Of a stretch of DNA of 64,000 bases, positions 1 through 10,613 are shown piece by piece (the stretch's first letter is position 1; every line of letters starts with the position of its first letter). The notes beneath the pieces were generated by a model. That model ran no database searches. It saw only the letters and a program-made list of their open reading frames with translations, and was not told the DNA's origin. Where the stretch lies: NCBI GenBank assembly GCA_022497155.1, contig MU385719.1, forward strand, positions 951,442-1,015,441. Direction: 5' to 3'. Position numbers and translations under genes: made by a program. This DNA comes from Whalleya microplaca. Its lineage: Eukaryota > Ascomycota > Sordariomycetes > Xylariales > Xylariaceae.

Positions 1-1
1 G

Positions 2-502
2 GAACCGCAACCGCAACCGACACCACAAACCGCACCATCGCCTCACCTCCGCGCGCGCACCAGCGCAGCAGCCCAGCCTACTCCTCCTCCCACAGACACA
101 GCGACCTCCTCCGCACTCCGAACGCAACTCTTCGGCAACGCCCCCCGCGCTGCCTCCCCCTCGACGACGGCGACAGCTACAACAGAAGCAATCATGGACC
201 ACCAGCGCGCAGAGCAGGACAAACTAACAGAGTCGATGGTGGGGATGGCGCGCGCGCTCAAGGCGTCGACGCACGCCTTCAGCAGCGCGCTGCGCGAGGA
301 CCAGGACGTCCTCGCGGCCGCCGGGTCGGGGCTCGAGCGCAGCGGGCGCGGGCTCGAGGGCGTCGCGGGGCGCATGGGCAGCCTGCGCCGGCTGACGGAG
401 GGGAAGGGGTGGTGGGGGCGGGTGTTGTTGTACGCGTGGATCTTTGGGTTGGCGGTTGCGGCGGTGCTGATTGTTTTTGTGTTGCCTAAGTTGAGGTTTT
501 GA
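2..502 (+). CDS. Use1-like SNARE, 3' part (5' end outside window)
   Basis: The reading frame is open from the first bases of the window, so the N-terminal part of this protein lies upstream and the model is partial. The visible 166 residues begin with a Pro/Thr-rich linker. They continue through a short ...LRTQLFGN stretch into an amphipathic SNARE-like helix (about residues 65-130, MDHQRAEQDKLTES...) and end in a tail anchor (WGRVLLYAWIFGLAVAAVLIV) followed by VLPKLRF. That order and the PKLRF end are typical of fungal Use1, the Q-SNARE that works in Golgi-to-ER retrograde fusion with Sec20, Ufe1 and Sec22. The cytosolic helix precedes a single C-terminal membrane segment, as expected for a tail-anchored protein. 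The in-frame ATG at 194 is internal to the frame and should not be taken as the start. An alternative would be another tail-anchored Qc-SNARE, but the conserved tail argues for Use1. Confidence 0.85.
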   Translation, partial: EPQPQPTPQTAPSPHLRARTSAAAQPTPPPTDTATSSALRTQLFGNAPRAASPSTTATATTEAIMDHQRAEQDKLTESMVGMARALKASTHAFSSALREDQDVLAAAGSGLERSGRGLEGVAGRMGSLRRLTEGKGWWGRVLLYAWIFGLAVAAVLIVFVLPKLRF

Positions 503-1098
503 TTTGGTGTTTAGGGGAGAAAGGGAAGGGGGGAAGGGTTTGTCTGGGACGAGGATGAGGATGGATGAGGTTGTATGGGTAAGAGAGCGAGAGGGAGTAA
601 GGAAGAAAGGAGACTTCTCGTCGATATGGTGGCGGAGCGAGATGATGTTACGATATATGTACCACGTCCTTTATTATTGCATGCATGCACAGCGCCTGGC
701 GAACCGGTCGGTCGGTCACTTTCAACAAAGCGTTCAACGGGGGAGGTGGAAAAGGGGCAAGGCAAACATGTAGGAATTAAATTAAGTAAGGCGTCGCGAT
801 ATGCGAGAGAGAGCGAGAATATCTATCTATGTACCTCTACCGGCGCTGTCCGCCGTGGAATGAACACTTCGCCTGTAGATCAGATTCATCGACCAGGTAG
901 GTGGATGGGTGGATGGATGGATCGCTCCTCCGACAACACCTCGGACTTCTTCTCGTCCGTGGCGCCCTCGACCTTGACACGCTCGATGTTCACAGCCACA
1001 TCCTCCTCGCGCTTCACCACCTCGACCTTGACGCGCGCACCCACGTCACCAGCCGTCTCCATCCCCATGCCCGGTTCGGGGTTCGGCTCCGGCTCCGA
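503..1098. other. Intergenic / 3' UTR region
   Basis: No separate gene is supported here. The 886-1098 part is in frame with the BRCT-WGR gene on the minus strand, behind its TAG stop, and still looks coding in composition (see findings). A short GGAT/GGTG-rich simple stretch lies near 900-920. Confidence 0.5.
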
Positions 1099-1138
1099 CT
1101 AGGATCTCCTGGGCCTCTTCCCCTTCCCATTGTCATCC

Positions 1139-1171
<33 letters not shown>

Positions 1172-1656
1172 TCGCGGTTCCGTTTGTTAACACCGCCACT
1201 ACCACCACCATTGTTGTTGTTGTCGTTGTTGTTGTTACGTGGCGCACTCGTCGGACCCTGTCCTCCCGGGCCTCCCGGGCCTCCTCTGGAGCCCGGGGTA
1301 TTATTGTTGCCGACGGACGTCGCCGGCGTCTCCGGCGTGCCGGGCCCGCTGCTCGAGCCGCCGCCGCCCGGTCCGCGGCGCGGGGACGAGGAGTCCGGTA
1401 GCGGCGGGAGGGAGCTGCCATCACCACCACCACCTCCTCCTCCGGGACCTCGAGCTATTCCCTTGCCCTTGCCGCCGTCGTCGTTGTCTTCGTTGTCGTC
1501 GGGGGCGCCGCCGGGGATGGGCAGCTTCACGGGCGCGGTGACGGACGGGGTGGCCGGGCCGGTGCCCTTGAAGTCGGAGGGGGGGATCGGGCGGACGATG
1601 CCCGTGGGTTGTCCTGCGGCCTAAGGGGTAGGGGTGGCTGTTAGGGAATGTGCTTC

Positions 1657-1694
<38 letters not shown>

Positions 1695-2676
1695 CGGACG
1701 CGCAGAGAGTCCAGTGGTGATAGGAGAAGGAGGAGGGGGTTTGGATGATGCACTTACAGGAAGCTGGTAGCGGAACTTGTCGGCGTCGCCGTTGGTGCCG
1801 AGGTGGCGCTCGTCCCAGCGCAGGCCGGTCTTCTTGCGGAACCAGAACTTGAAGGCGGCGAGCGCGACCTCGAACTTGCGCGGCGTGTCGTACGCGCGGT
1901 GCACCAGCGGCGCCGCCGTCGGCGTCTTGTAGAACCGCGCTAGGAACGAGTACAGGCGCGGGCGGGCCCGGGACTCGAAGAGCTGCGTTGGTTCGAGCTA
2001 CCGTTAGATTCGTGATGGCATTTGTCCGGACGAATGAGGGGAAGGAGGGGAGGAAGGGAAGGGATTAAATGGGTATGTGTGTGTACTTACATAAAGCCGC
2101 CAAATGCTCTCGACAGCACCACTTTCCTCGTCAGCGCGCCTCAAGGTGACCTCGTAGCGGAAGCCGGTGCTGTCTCGGTGGATACGGTGCAGTGCTTTCT
2201 CTCGCCATTAGTTTACGATCCCAGCGAACAAACCGACAGATAGACTAGAAGGAGCGCAACTCACCGGTGTCGATGAAATTCGCCGCCTCCGCAGCCGCCT
2301 TCGCCGTGGTCTGCGCCGTCCGCCACTGGGCATTGGCGTCGAGCTCGGGCTGCTTCAGCGAGAAGTCCCGCTCGTTCTCGCGCCGGCCGTTGACGATGGA
2401 CTGCGCGAGCCAGTCCCGGGTCACGATGTGCGTGCCCTCGCCGTTCCTCAGCGCCTTCTTGACCCGGTCGACCCGGTCGTCCCACTGCTGCTGCGTGGCG
2501 AGCAGGTGCGTGACGGCGCCGTCCACGCCCTCGGAGTAGGTGCCGCCACGCGTCGTGATCCAATCGGCCATCGCTTCGGGCGTCCAGTCGTCGTCGTCTA
2601 AGTCTCCGGCCCGGGCTATTTCTAGGAACGCGAGGTTCAGCTCGGGAGCATCTGCTCTGGTCTGAGGTACCGGCAT
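1099..2676 (-). CDS. BRCT-WGR domain protein
   Basis: Four exons on the minus strand: 2676-2265, about 2200-2091, 1982-1758 and 1620-1099, giving about 422 residues. Introns begin GTGAGT or GTAAGT; the acceptor of intron 1 is weak (GAG or, 6 nt on, AAG) and exon 2 could start at 2194. Residues 1-100 carry a BRCT-like fold region (AFLEIARAGD, then the tryptophan segment DWLAQSIVNGRRENE). Exons 2-3 encode a WGR domain (STGFRYEVTLRR, SIWRLY, then KFEVALAAFKFWFRKKTG and LRWDER). The C-terminal 170 residues are low-complexity Gly/Asn/Ser with an 11-Asp run and a basic KGKRPRRS end. BRCT and WGR are domains of poly(ADP-ribose) polymerases, but no catalytic PARP domain follows, so a DNA-damage or chromatin reader role is inferred rather than ADP-ribosylation. 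A TCTG microsatellite lies in intron 3. Confidence 0.85.
1657..1692. repeat. (TCTG)9 microsatellite
   Basis: Nine perfect TCTG units lie in the last intron of the BRCT-WGR gene. Simple tandem repeat. Confidence 0.95.
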
Positions 2677-3499
2677 TGTAACGGGTGTATTTATATGTGA
2701 TTATATATGTGTGTGTGATATGCAATGCACAATGGGCAGGCAACTACTGTTCAATGATAGATGTTGAATTAGATGGAAGGATTGGCCGAGGTCTTGAGGG
2801 TTCGAGGTTCGAGGACAGACAAAGGCGGACTTCGATGGCTGCTTCCGGATGGGGGGAATAACGGAGGTCAGGAACTTGGTGAATTAAAGAGGATTAGTTC
2901 GGAAATTTACGACATCTGGGAATTCTCTAGTGAATTGTATGCTTTGTTTGTGATAAAGTGTGATTGTCTATGCTCCAGGAATTACGGGACTGCGAGCAGT
3001 TCGTGTGGACAGGAGTTAGCATTTGGGACTTCCTTCCATTGACTCGAAAGGATAACAATAATGTTATGAACCGAAGAGTCACACACTGATGGTTTTCGAG
3101 GAATAGACCCGAACAATGTTAGAATGCCTAGACAATCATAGGTCTTTGTATGGTATCAAAGAACCATAGAAAGCTCCACATCTCACCTCGAAGGTCAAGT
3201 AGACCATGGGTTTCAATCAAGAGGTTTCTCAGTGAATGTAAGTCTCGGAAGCAACAAGTTCACAACGAACAAATCAATTAGCGCTTCGAGGGTTTGTAGT
3301 ATATGGAACTTTCATCATCAGCGTAATATATGCAAAATCACCTCAAAGAGCCGGAAAATCGAAAGACGAACTTCTCATGGGTATCATGTCCAAATCATTT
3401 CTATAGCATGCCTTTGCCTTGCCAATACCAACTCCGCCAATTCCCACCGTAGACCACCAAATCTTGCCACCTGAGTAACCTCCAAGTTCACTATGACTC
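2677..3499. other. Intergenic
   Basis: Upstream region of the BRCT-WGR gene and downstream of the next minus-strand gene. I see no gene, RNA or repeat structure that I can support. Confidence 0.5.
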
Positions 3500-4891
3500 C
3501 TAGAAAAACGTGCTCTTCTTTTTCAACATCTTACCACCATCCTCGCTCCCACCTCTCCTTCGCCCTGGTTTCGGCTGCGGCTGCGGTTGATACTGCGGTT
3601 GGGGTGGTCCGTAGAATTGTGGAGGCGGAGCACCCGGTCCAATGCCGGGGCTATGAAACCAGTTGGCAAAACCGCTTCTGTGTGGCTGTGGACCCGTGCT
3701 CATGGGTCGAGGAGGCTGCGAGGGAGGTTGCAACGTTGAAACGGGACGGCTTGGTCCTGCCGTTGGTCGGGGAGGTAGATTCGGCCTCGGGCCAAAGTCC
3801 TGTCCCTGCAGGCCAAACTCTTTCCGCAATCTCTCCGTCTCCTTCTCAACTTCGACCTCGCGACGTCGTCGCTCTTTCTCCTCATCGTCCAGCATCCTCT
3901 TGATGCGTTTCTGCTCATCACGTTCCGCCTTCTCACGCTCGCGCTGCTCTTGTTGAACCATGGCCTGGAGGCGCTTTGTTTCAAGGTCATCGTGGGGCGG
4001 AGTGGGCTGTTGCGTGACAGGAGAATTAGCTCTTCCAGGAGGAGTATTTCCTACAGCACTACTCATGGTATAAGGGTTAGATTGCGGCGACACCGAAGAG
4101 CCTGGAATCGGTCGCGAGTTCTTGCGCTTGGTCGGTGCGACATTGAAAGAGTCGCGATTGGGGAAGAGATAGATCTCGCGGATGACCTCTGCGCCAAGTA
4201 GCAACACGACCTCAAGGCCCTTCCGGTCCTCTACTTCCACTCTCTGCAAATTCGGCTCGTATATTGTGACACCCTGTTCTCTGCCGTGTTTGTACAGTGC
4301 TATAGTGATGTCTGGCTCCTTGCTCTTTCTGCCACCCACCGACTTCCCCGTCATGTAGCACGTCATGTCTTTCGAGAACTTGCTATCCCGCTTCCACTTG
4401 AACATGATCTTGGGCGTAAGGCTGTTTCCCAGGGGCTCGGTCTGTTGGCGATCGAGTTTCGAGGCCGACGGCATGCGGAAACTCTGCTGCGGCATTTCAA
4501 ACTCCCATGATTCCTTGCCCGTCCATGTGCTTTTCTCCCCCCTGACAACGACCTGTTGATCTGGATTGTAGAGTTGTATTGTGAAAGCGTCGGGGATGAG
4601 GGGCACTGGTGGTGGGGGAACTCCGGCCTGTGATCTGATTTCGGCAGCGGACAGAGTAGGCTGTTGGAATTCGGGCTTGATCAGAACCTCAGCAAAGATA
4701 ACGCCGCGAACGGCTGCATCCTCTATAGCTATGGCATACTTGTTCTTTGACTCTGGGAGGGCCGGATTTAATCTTTGGAGCGCGTATTCAGGTGCCGACT
4801 CTGAACCGTTGTGGGTGAAGTAGAGGATGCTTTCGAGCGGATTGTCAGACGAGTTTCTGTAAAAGAAAGTTGGGAGGTTCTCGTCCAGCAT
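3500..4891 (-). CDS. Conserved-looking hypothetical with C-terminal coiled coil
   Basis: A single uninterrupted frame of 463 residues. I do not recognise the family. Residues 1-250 look globular, with alternating beta-rich segments (PTFFYRNSSDNPLESILYF, VRGVIFAEVLIKPEF, TIYEPNLQRVEVEDRKGLEVVLLLGAEVIREIYLF). Residues about 250-310 are Ser/Pro-rich. Residues about 310-365 form a highly charged helix (KRLQAMVQQEQREREKAERD...) predicted as a coiled coil. The remaining 95 residues are Pro/Gln-rich and end in a basic KMLKKKSTFF tail. No signal peptide or membrane segment is visible, so it is probably cytosolic or nuclear. The start is the first ATG of the frame and fits the length of the globular part. 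GC content matches neighbouring genes. No function is proposed. Confidence 0.75.
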   Translation of the reverse strand: MLDENLPTFFYRNSSDNPLESILYFTHNGSESAPEYALQRLNPALPESKNKYAIAIEDAAVRGVIFAEVLIKPEFQQPTLSAAEIRSQAGVPPPPVPLIPDAFTIQLYNPDQQVVVRGEKSTWTGKESWEFEMPQQSFRMPSASKLDRQQTEPLGNSLTPKIMFKWKRDSKFSKDMTCYMTGKSVGGRKSKEPDITIALYKHGREQGVTIYEPNLQRVEVEDRKGLEVVLLLGAEVIREIYLFPNRDSFNVAPTKRKNSRPIPGSSVSPQSNPYTMSSAVGNTPPGRANSPVTQQPTPPHDDLETKRLQAMVQQEQREREKAERDEQKRIKRMLDDEEKERRRREVEVEKETERLRKEFGLQGQDFGPRPNLPPRPTAGPSRPVSTLQPPSQPPRPMSTGPQPHRSGFANWFHSPGIGPGAPPPQFYGPPQPQYQPQPQPKPGRRRGGSEDGGKMLKKKSTFF

Positions 4892-6621
4892 GATGGCCCG
4901 TGTCTATGTGTTAGGTTGTTCCAATTTGTAAGAGTTCATGTGTTTGTTCTTTCGGACGGACGGACGGACGGACGGGCTAGGCAACTATATCCAAGATGTC
5001 GCACACGATAAATACATGTATGTATAAGTAGGTAGGTAAGGAAGGTTGTAGGTGGTAGGTGGTAGGTGGTAAGTGGTAAGTGTGTAATAAGGAGGCAGGT
5101 ATAGTACAGAATGCCAAAATAAGCCAAAGAAGGAACAAGACAGGTATGTAAGTATATTATATGACTGTGTAGGTTAGGCAGGTACGGTACAGCTGTGGTG
5201 GGAATGACAACTGCGGGCTAAGAAGTAGGCGCGGGTCTGCGTTGCAGCGACGGTAAGTAGCGACTGTAGCGAGGCTGAGTTATTTCAACTTCTGAAGTAG
5301 GTAATCTCATAGAAAACCAACCCACAAAACAAGCATTCCAAGGGATTGAGGGAAACCCGGAATCAGCTCACCCGGTTTGTAGGAAGCTGATCTGAATATA
5401 CAATAAATAAACGATTTTAGAAACCTTGTAGTTTATACCTAAAGAAAGAGGCTTTCAGTCAGTTTGGCCGACCTCGCTCACTCACAACAGGCCCGAAGCC
5501 TGCAGGCCGGTCCGGCTCTCCATGTATATAGGTATTCACATGTAAGAAGATAACACTGTGATTGATTGTATGTGATTCAGTTGTTTGCAACCCCAAAGCT
5601 GATCAGCTGGCTCAGAGAGTTGTCGTCATGTGTCTTCGCACTCAGACCCGCTCTACGAAGGAATGCGGCGCCACTGGCAGCACTTCCGGCGCCCGGGGCT
5701 GTGCACTGGTTTGCTATTTCAGGGACTTTCCCAGCTTCGCGGGTCATCAACGCGCGTTCAACCACCTCTCAATAGCCAAGACGGACTGATGAAGATCGTT
5801 ATATATGTAAGCAGGAAGCAACTTACAAGCAAGTCTGAATAATTTGTATGCCTTTAACCTGGTAAAATGGTAGAATGAATCCACTTCTACGCCGTAGGAT
5901 TTCAAGGTGACAGCCTGTTTTAAAACCATAACTAAGAGCTCGTGGACTTGATTATATTCAATAACCATTGAACAACCTAATGAATCTCGACCATGGACTC
6001 TTATAAATATTCACATAGCAGAATAATCACGTAATGGTTTGCCTCGTATCAAGTCACACAAGAGACTATACTTATTACTGCGTAGTAGTTCGTTTACCGC
6101 GTCACTAGTTTAGAGAAACTGAGACATTGCCTCGGTCATCTATCTTGGCACAAGGTCCAGATTACGTTGTCAATCCAGACACAGAACGGCAACCACACAC
6201 ATATACACGTAGATCAATGAACATTTTCTCTATTAGTACTGCCTTGCCATAACCCACTCGTAAGGAGAGAAGTGCCGTGGTATAAAACTGTGATACAGGT
6301 TGCGCCCCCCCTCGACGCCCCTGAAGGTATATAACCTCGAACCTCCTGCCTCCATTGTGTGGAAGGCACCGGGCCAAGAAATGAAGATATAAGCCAGGTC
6401 TATGATAGGGTTGTAAAATGTAGTTGTATATACAGATTTTTGATACGTAGAGCGCTTGAACACGCGCAACCATTTGTCCCTGTAAATGCTGTCAAATAAC
6501 AATACTGACATGGTCTCGCTATAGACCGGTTGCTCTCATGCTCTTCGTAACATGCCCCGCGGCTTCGGGGCCCTAGTCTTTAACTCAGCGCTGTCTCATT
6601 ATGTTAAACAACGCCAGTGAA
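4892..6621. other. Intergenic, 1.7 kb, with simple repeats
   Basis: No gene is supported. It contains a (CGGA)5 tract at 4953-4975 and a degenerate GGTGGTA tandem at about 5048-5081, both upstream of the 463-residue hypothetical. The rest is AT-moderate sequence with no recognisable RNA gene. Confidence 0.5.
4953..4975. repeat. (CGGA)n microsatellite
   Basis: Five to six tandem CGGA units lie just upstream of the start of the 463-residue hypothetical gene. Confidence 0.9.
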
Positions 6622-8359
6622 TTATCTGTATGAGGTCTGCTGTGTGGCACTGATCTCGCCCGGAATAGCAGGGATGACGGGGACCTCTCCACGCTCGCGC
6701 GCTCTCGAACCCGCCCTCTTCACTCGACCTGCTTGCTGGTTCACCCAGCTACCCACCGTGCGAAACCGAGCTGGGCGATCCTCAGACGTCGTCGTGTACA
6801 TCGTCTCTCTCCGCTCGGTGCCTCTGGTCATCCACGAGAATCGTGCAAGCGCGTTATTCGTAGTGGGCGCCGGCGGTGGCTTATTCACCGCCAACCCTTG
6901 GGGCACGATAATGTCCCCGTCTCCGAATCCAGAAGATATCGAAGACAACTGGCTTGCCCGGTTTGGCTTTCGCTGGGCCGGATCGTAAGCATCCGATGGT
7001 TGACGAGCGAGCTCTGATTGATTATAGTAAGGATCAGGCATGCGTGACCTCATTGTCAGATTCACATCGCTCTCGTTGGTTGGGCGGTACTCGTCTAGGA
7101 TACTAGCGAGTGGTGCATCGTTATTTGGAATCGGTCGAAGGGTTCCTCCTTCAGAACCCCCGCCGATTGAACGTGCCACACTGCCAGACCTCGTTGAATA
7201 CGCCTTGCCAGGGCCATAGTAGGAGGCGGCAGCGAGCTTGTCCTTGTCGTAATAAGGGGGCGGCTCATTAGACATGTATAAGGTGCGGCCATCCCAGGAG
7301 CCTTCCATTGGCATTGGCTCCTTCCGCCTCCAGGGGAATTTGTCCATGAATCCTACATTGCCACCTCTTGGGCCCTTTGGTTTTTTCACAGTCCTGTACA
7401 CAACCCAACTGACGAAACAGAAGAGGATGAATGCACCTGATACATGTTAGTTTGAATTCGATAAACGAGATGAGGAGCTACTTGCCTATTGCACCAGCAG
7501 CAATGAGAAGGTGTTCCGCAGTCTCATCCAGTCCCCTATTAGAACCATTATCCCTAAATTTCCCTCTATGACCGTCACTATCATCATCATCCGGGTCATC
7601 TTCTTTCCTATTTCCATTACCGAGGGTTTCGACAGCCTCTGGCGTTGTTTGGGGGGTCATGAAAACAGTAGTTGGCGATGGGCTAGGCCAATCCTCCGGC
7701 GGTGGGGGCCAAAACGGCGTCTCGATAGGGGGAGGTATAGCGGTAGCGTCATTTGCATATGGTGCTGTGGTTGTTACGACTAATTTGCTGGATTTGCTTG
7801 TAGCCGAGCTAAGCATGATTGGGATGATGTCCTATCGCTATGTCAGTCCGATTGTCTCACTTATTATCAAACTGGTACATGAGCATACTGGACCATTAGT
7901 AGGCGGCGGCGTGGGTTCGCTTGCCTTCTCAAGCGAATTTGTGACTCTACTTGGAGGGACGGGGGTCAAGGTAGGACCGTTCACTGCCGTCGTTGGTGGA
8001 GGTGGTGCCTCAAAGGGCGGGAATTCTTCGTCGTCGCTAGGACTTTCCTCGTAATAATTCAAGTTCGTATGTTTATCAATCCCACCACCAAATTCGCCGC
8101 CGGGGCCTCTGTTTCCACCATTATACTGATCCCGCTTTTTCTCGGCAGCTAGTTGAGCTCCGGATTCTTTGTCGTCAACCAGAGACTGGCCGTCGATGCT
8201 TCTAACACTAGAATCATCGCGCTCCAACAGCGTCGACACTGCGTCAACTTTCGGTGAACTTTCCCATCGTCGAATGTCCTGAGGCTGCTGTCTTCTGCTT
8301 GACGGTGGCATGTTATCGCGCGGAAACATACTCATACACCACAAATGCTCTACATGCAA
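6622..8359 (-). CDS. Single-pass membrane hypothetical protein
   Basis: Three exons join in frame: 8359-7889, 7831-7486 and 7436-6622, about 543 residues. Intron 1 is 57 nt (GTATGC...GATAG with an ACTGAC branch point). Intron 2 has a GC donor (AG|GCAAGT) and a CAG acceptor; this choice is forced because it rebuilds one continuous membrane segment, LLIAAGAIGAFILFCFVSWVV, at about residues 262-283. Before it lies a low-complexity Pro/Thr/Asp-rich region; after it comes a basic stop-transfer (YRTVKKPKGPRGG) and a Ser/Pro/Tyr-rich tail of about 260 residues ending in SYR. No signal peptide is visible at the N-terminus. An alternative start at 8329 (MSMFPRD) would remove 10 residues. The layout resembles fungal Mid2/glycophorin-like wall-sensor proteins, but I do not recognise the family and the missing signal peptide argues against a simple sensor. 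Confidence 0.7.
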
Positions 8360-10613
8360 GCACCTATTACAGTATCCTTATATCATGGCCAAAGGGCTAA
8401 TCGTTGTGAACGAGCGACGGGTATTGTTGACGACTATGAACCTGCATCTAAGGGCCATAGATCTCAGGAACGACGGAATTGAAAGAACGAAATTGCGATA
8501 CCCAAGCCTGGGGCGTGTTGAAGAATTGAATATAGATTACACAAGGCCGGCCTTGGAGAGAAGGGAAGGAGGGAGAAAGTAAGGATATCTAGAGAGCAGT
8601 GAGGGAAGAAAGTACCCAGGTAATGGGGCAAAGCGTATCAGATCTGGGAACAAGGTCCCGGTCTCCCACTAGAGAGGTTCGGGAGAGTTAAGCTCTGCAG
8701 GTGCAACACGTCTCAAGGGTATAACAGGACTCCTTGAACAACCCTGGTCGGTCGGTCGCAACCACGGCTCACGGCTAACATTGACACGCGGGGGACCAGT
8801 GAAGGGGGCTAGCTTGTCCCTTCATCAGTCGTGTGCCCAAGCCATGCTTTTATGTACTATGAACAACCCAGCCCACCATCAGGTGAGGCTGGGCAAACAG
8901 TCTTCAAGGTGGTGTCTACCTACAAACATACTGCAGAGCCGTTGAGACAGAAAGGAGTCAGCTACCGCAGTAGAACCATTGGCGACCAATGGCGAGGACC
9001 AGGAGATCGAAGGCTCCAAATCTTAGCATTGTGTACTGAGCCTCAGTGGACCAATAGGAAGCAAGCTCCGTCTATACCAGTTTGGTGTTTGAGGCTCAAA
9101 GCCCGTGGCGTGGTCCAATGATGTTTGGACGACTTGGGCCAGTGGAGCTCGGAGTGGCCCGGTAGAGTAGGCTATGACAGCGATCGGGGGCACGAAGCGC
9201 CAGTTGTTGACTGTCTTCAGTGTTTTGGATAGACTTGAAGTCGAAGTTGTGACAAGAAAGCAGGGATGGACTGTCTCATCCAGGGGTAAATTTGCCGCGG
9301 GGGGGGGGGGGGTGCCTGGTTTCAAACCAGGGCCGGACCAGCTTTGAACTCGCACTAGGTATGTAACAGATCTGTCTCCACTTTTGCCTATGCATATTGG
9401 CTTGATTAGGTGATTGAAGCCTCAAAGATCGCAGCCGGGAAGCCAGAGTATAGCCGAAGACCCGCTACGAGGTAGTTCCAATACGATATGTCGATGCTTG
9501 TAGCAATAGAATTGACATAACTGGCGATTGTTGCGAGATGCTGAAGAAGGGTCTCTTGCGAAGATCTTCATCACATCTCGCAAAGGTTCACTCCTCATTA
9601 CAAATCATTGTGGATGTATGTATAAAAACTTGGACAGATAGCATTATTATGACCCTCACTAACATAATACTTTTCAGGACAATCAGTAGTATATTGATGG
9701 AAATGGGCGATCTGTAAGTGAAGGTAAGATGTCAACGGGCCTTCTCTCCAAGGACCGCCTCGTATATACAGAATGTGCACTTTCAGGATCCACTGGGGTC
9801 AGGCTGAGGCCAAGTGCATACCAGCTCTCTGGATGCAAGCTGCTCTACAGTCACATTGGGATTCACTCTGCGGCGTCAAGCTTTTGGAATTGTTCCTTCC
9901 GGCTCGGAATGTCGGCTGATCCCCAGTCGACCATGTCCATATGCGACACTGATATACCCAAAAATTGCACCTATTCACATTCAGCCAGTCTTCCAACCAT
10001 TGAAAGGGCGTGTTGGTGAGAGAACTCACTGTCTCATAATGAGAACTCTCATCGATGAAGCGAATGCATTAGTTCACCACAATTGCTTCTGTAACACATA
10101 TATAAGAATACGTAAGCAAGGAATTACGAATTCGTCTTATTCCAGACGCCACTGGCTGATCGTCGACTTCAAACTGTGGCTGCTCATACATATAACGGTT
10201 AGTTGGTATAATTACTAAGTACACATTTTACACACTGGCATTGCTCAAATTGACGATAGACTTGGCAAGCCACCGCTGCTTGCTGAACGAATAACCCACC
10301 ACCCCGGGGTCACTAGCGGACGTCAGGGCTATGCGACTAGGACTGGCACTAAAGCACCGTGGACCAAAGAGAAAGCTAATCAGACTAGAAGATCTCATAT
10401 CTGTGTAAGACAAGGTTTATGATTCAACCCATCCACCTCTTATCTGTGGAATTGAACAACTTTATCTCGTAAGCCATCGATACAGCCTGCCATAACTATC
10501 CTATATCCGTGAACAAGTATGGTCTGGCTATGTAGACCATTTTGTTGCAATATATTTTGCTTTGCAAACGTGTAAGTCGGAAACTGCCGCGTAAACCAAG
10601 CTCTCTCGTCACC
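8360..10613. other. Intergenic, 2.25 kb
   Basis: No gene that I can support. It holds a run of 14 G at 9299-9312 followed by a 17-bp palindrome at 9315-9331. Short frames between 9.7 and 10.4 kb have no start context, splice partners or recognisable motifs. Confidence 0.45.
9299..9331. repeat. G14 tract followed by 17-bp palindrome
   Basis: Fourteen consecutive G are followed after two bases by CCTGGTTTCAAACCAGG, a perfect inverted repeat with 8-bp arms around one C. Confidence 0.85.

Noticed and set aside
901..1624. Long Ser/Pro/Val-rich plus-strand frames
   Set aside because: They are antisense to exon 4 of the BRCT-WGR gene and reflect its GC-rich, repetitive codons.
9299..9360. tRNA T-arm-like sequence around GGTTTCAAACC
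   Set aside because: The stem-loop is a simple palindrome; no acceptor, D or anticodon arms can be built around it.
9799..10413. Short minus-strand frames (about 60-76 residues) as a cysteine-containing gene
   Set aside because: There is no start context, no splice partners that extend them, and no motif strong enough to name a family. A decayed gene remains possible.
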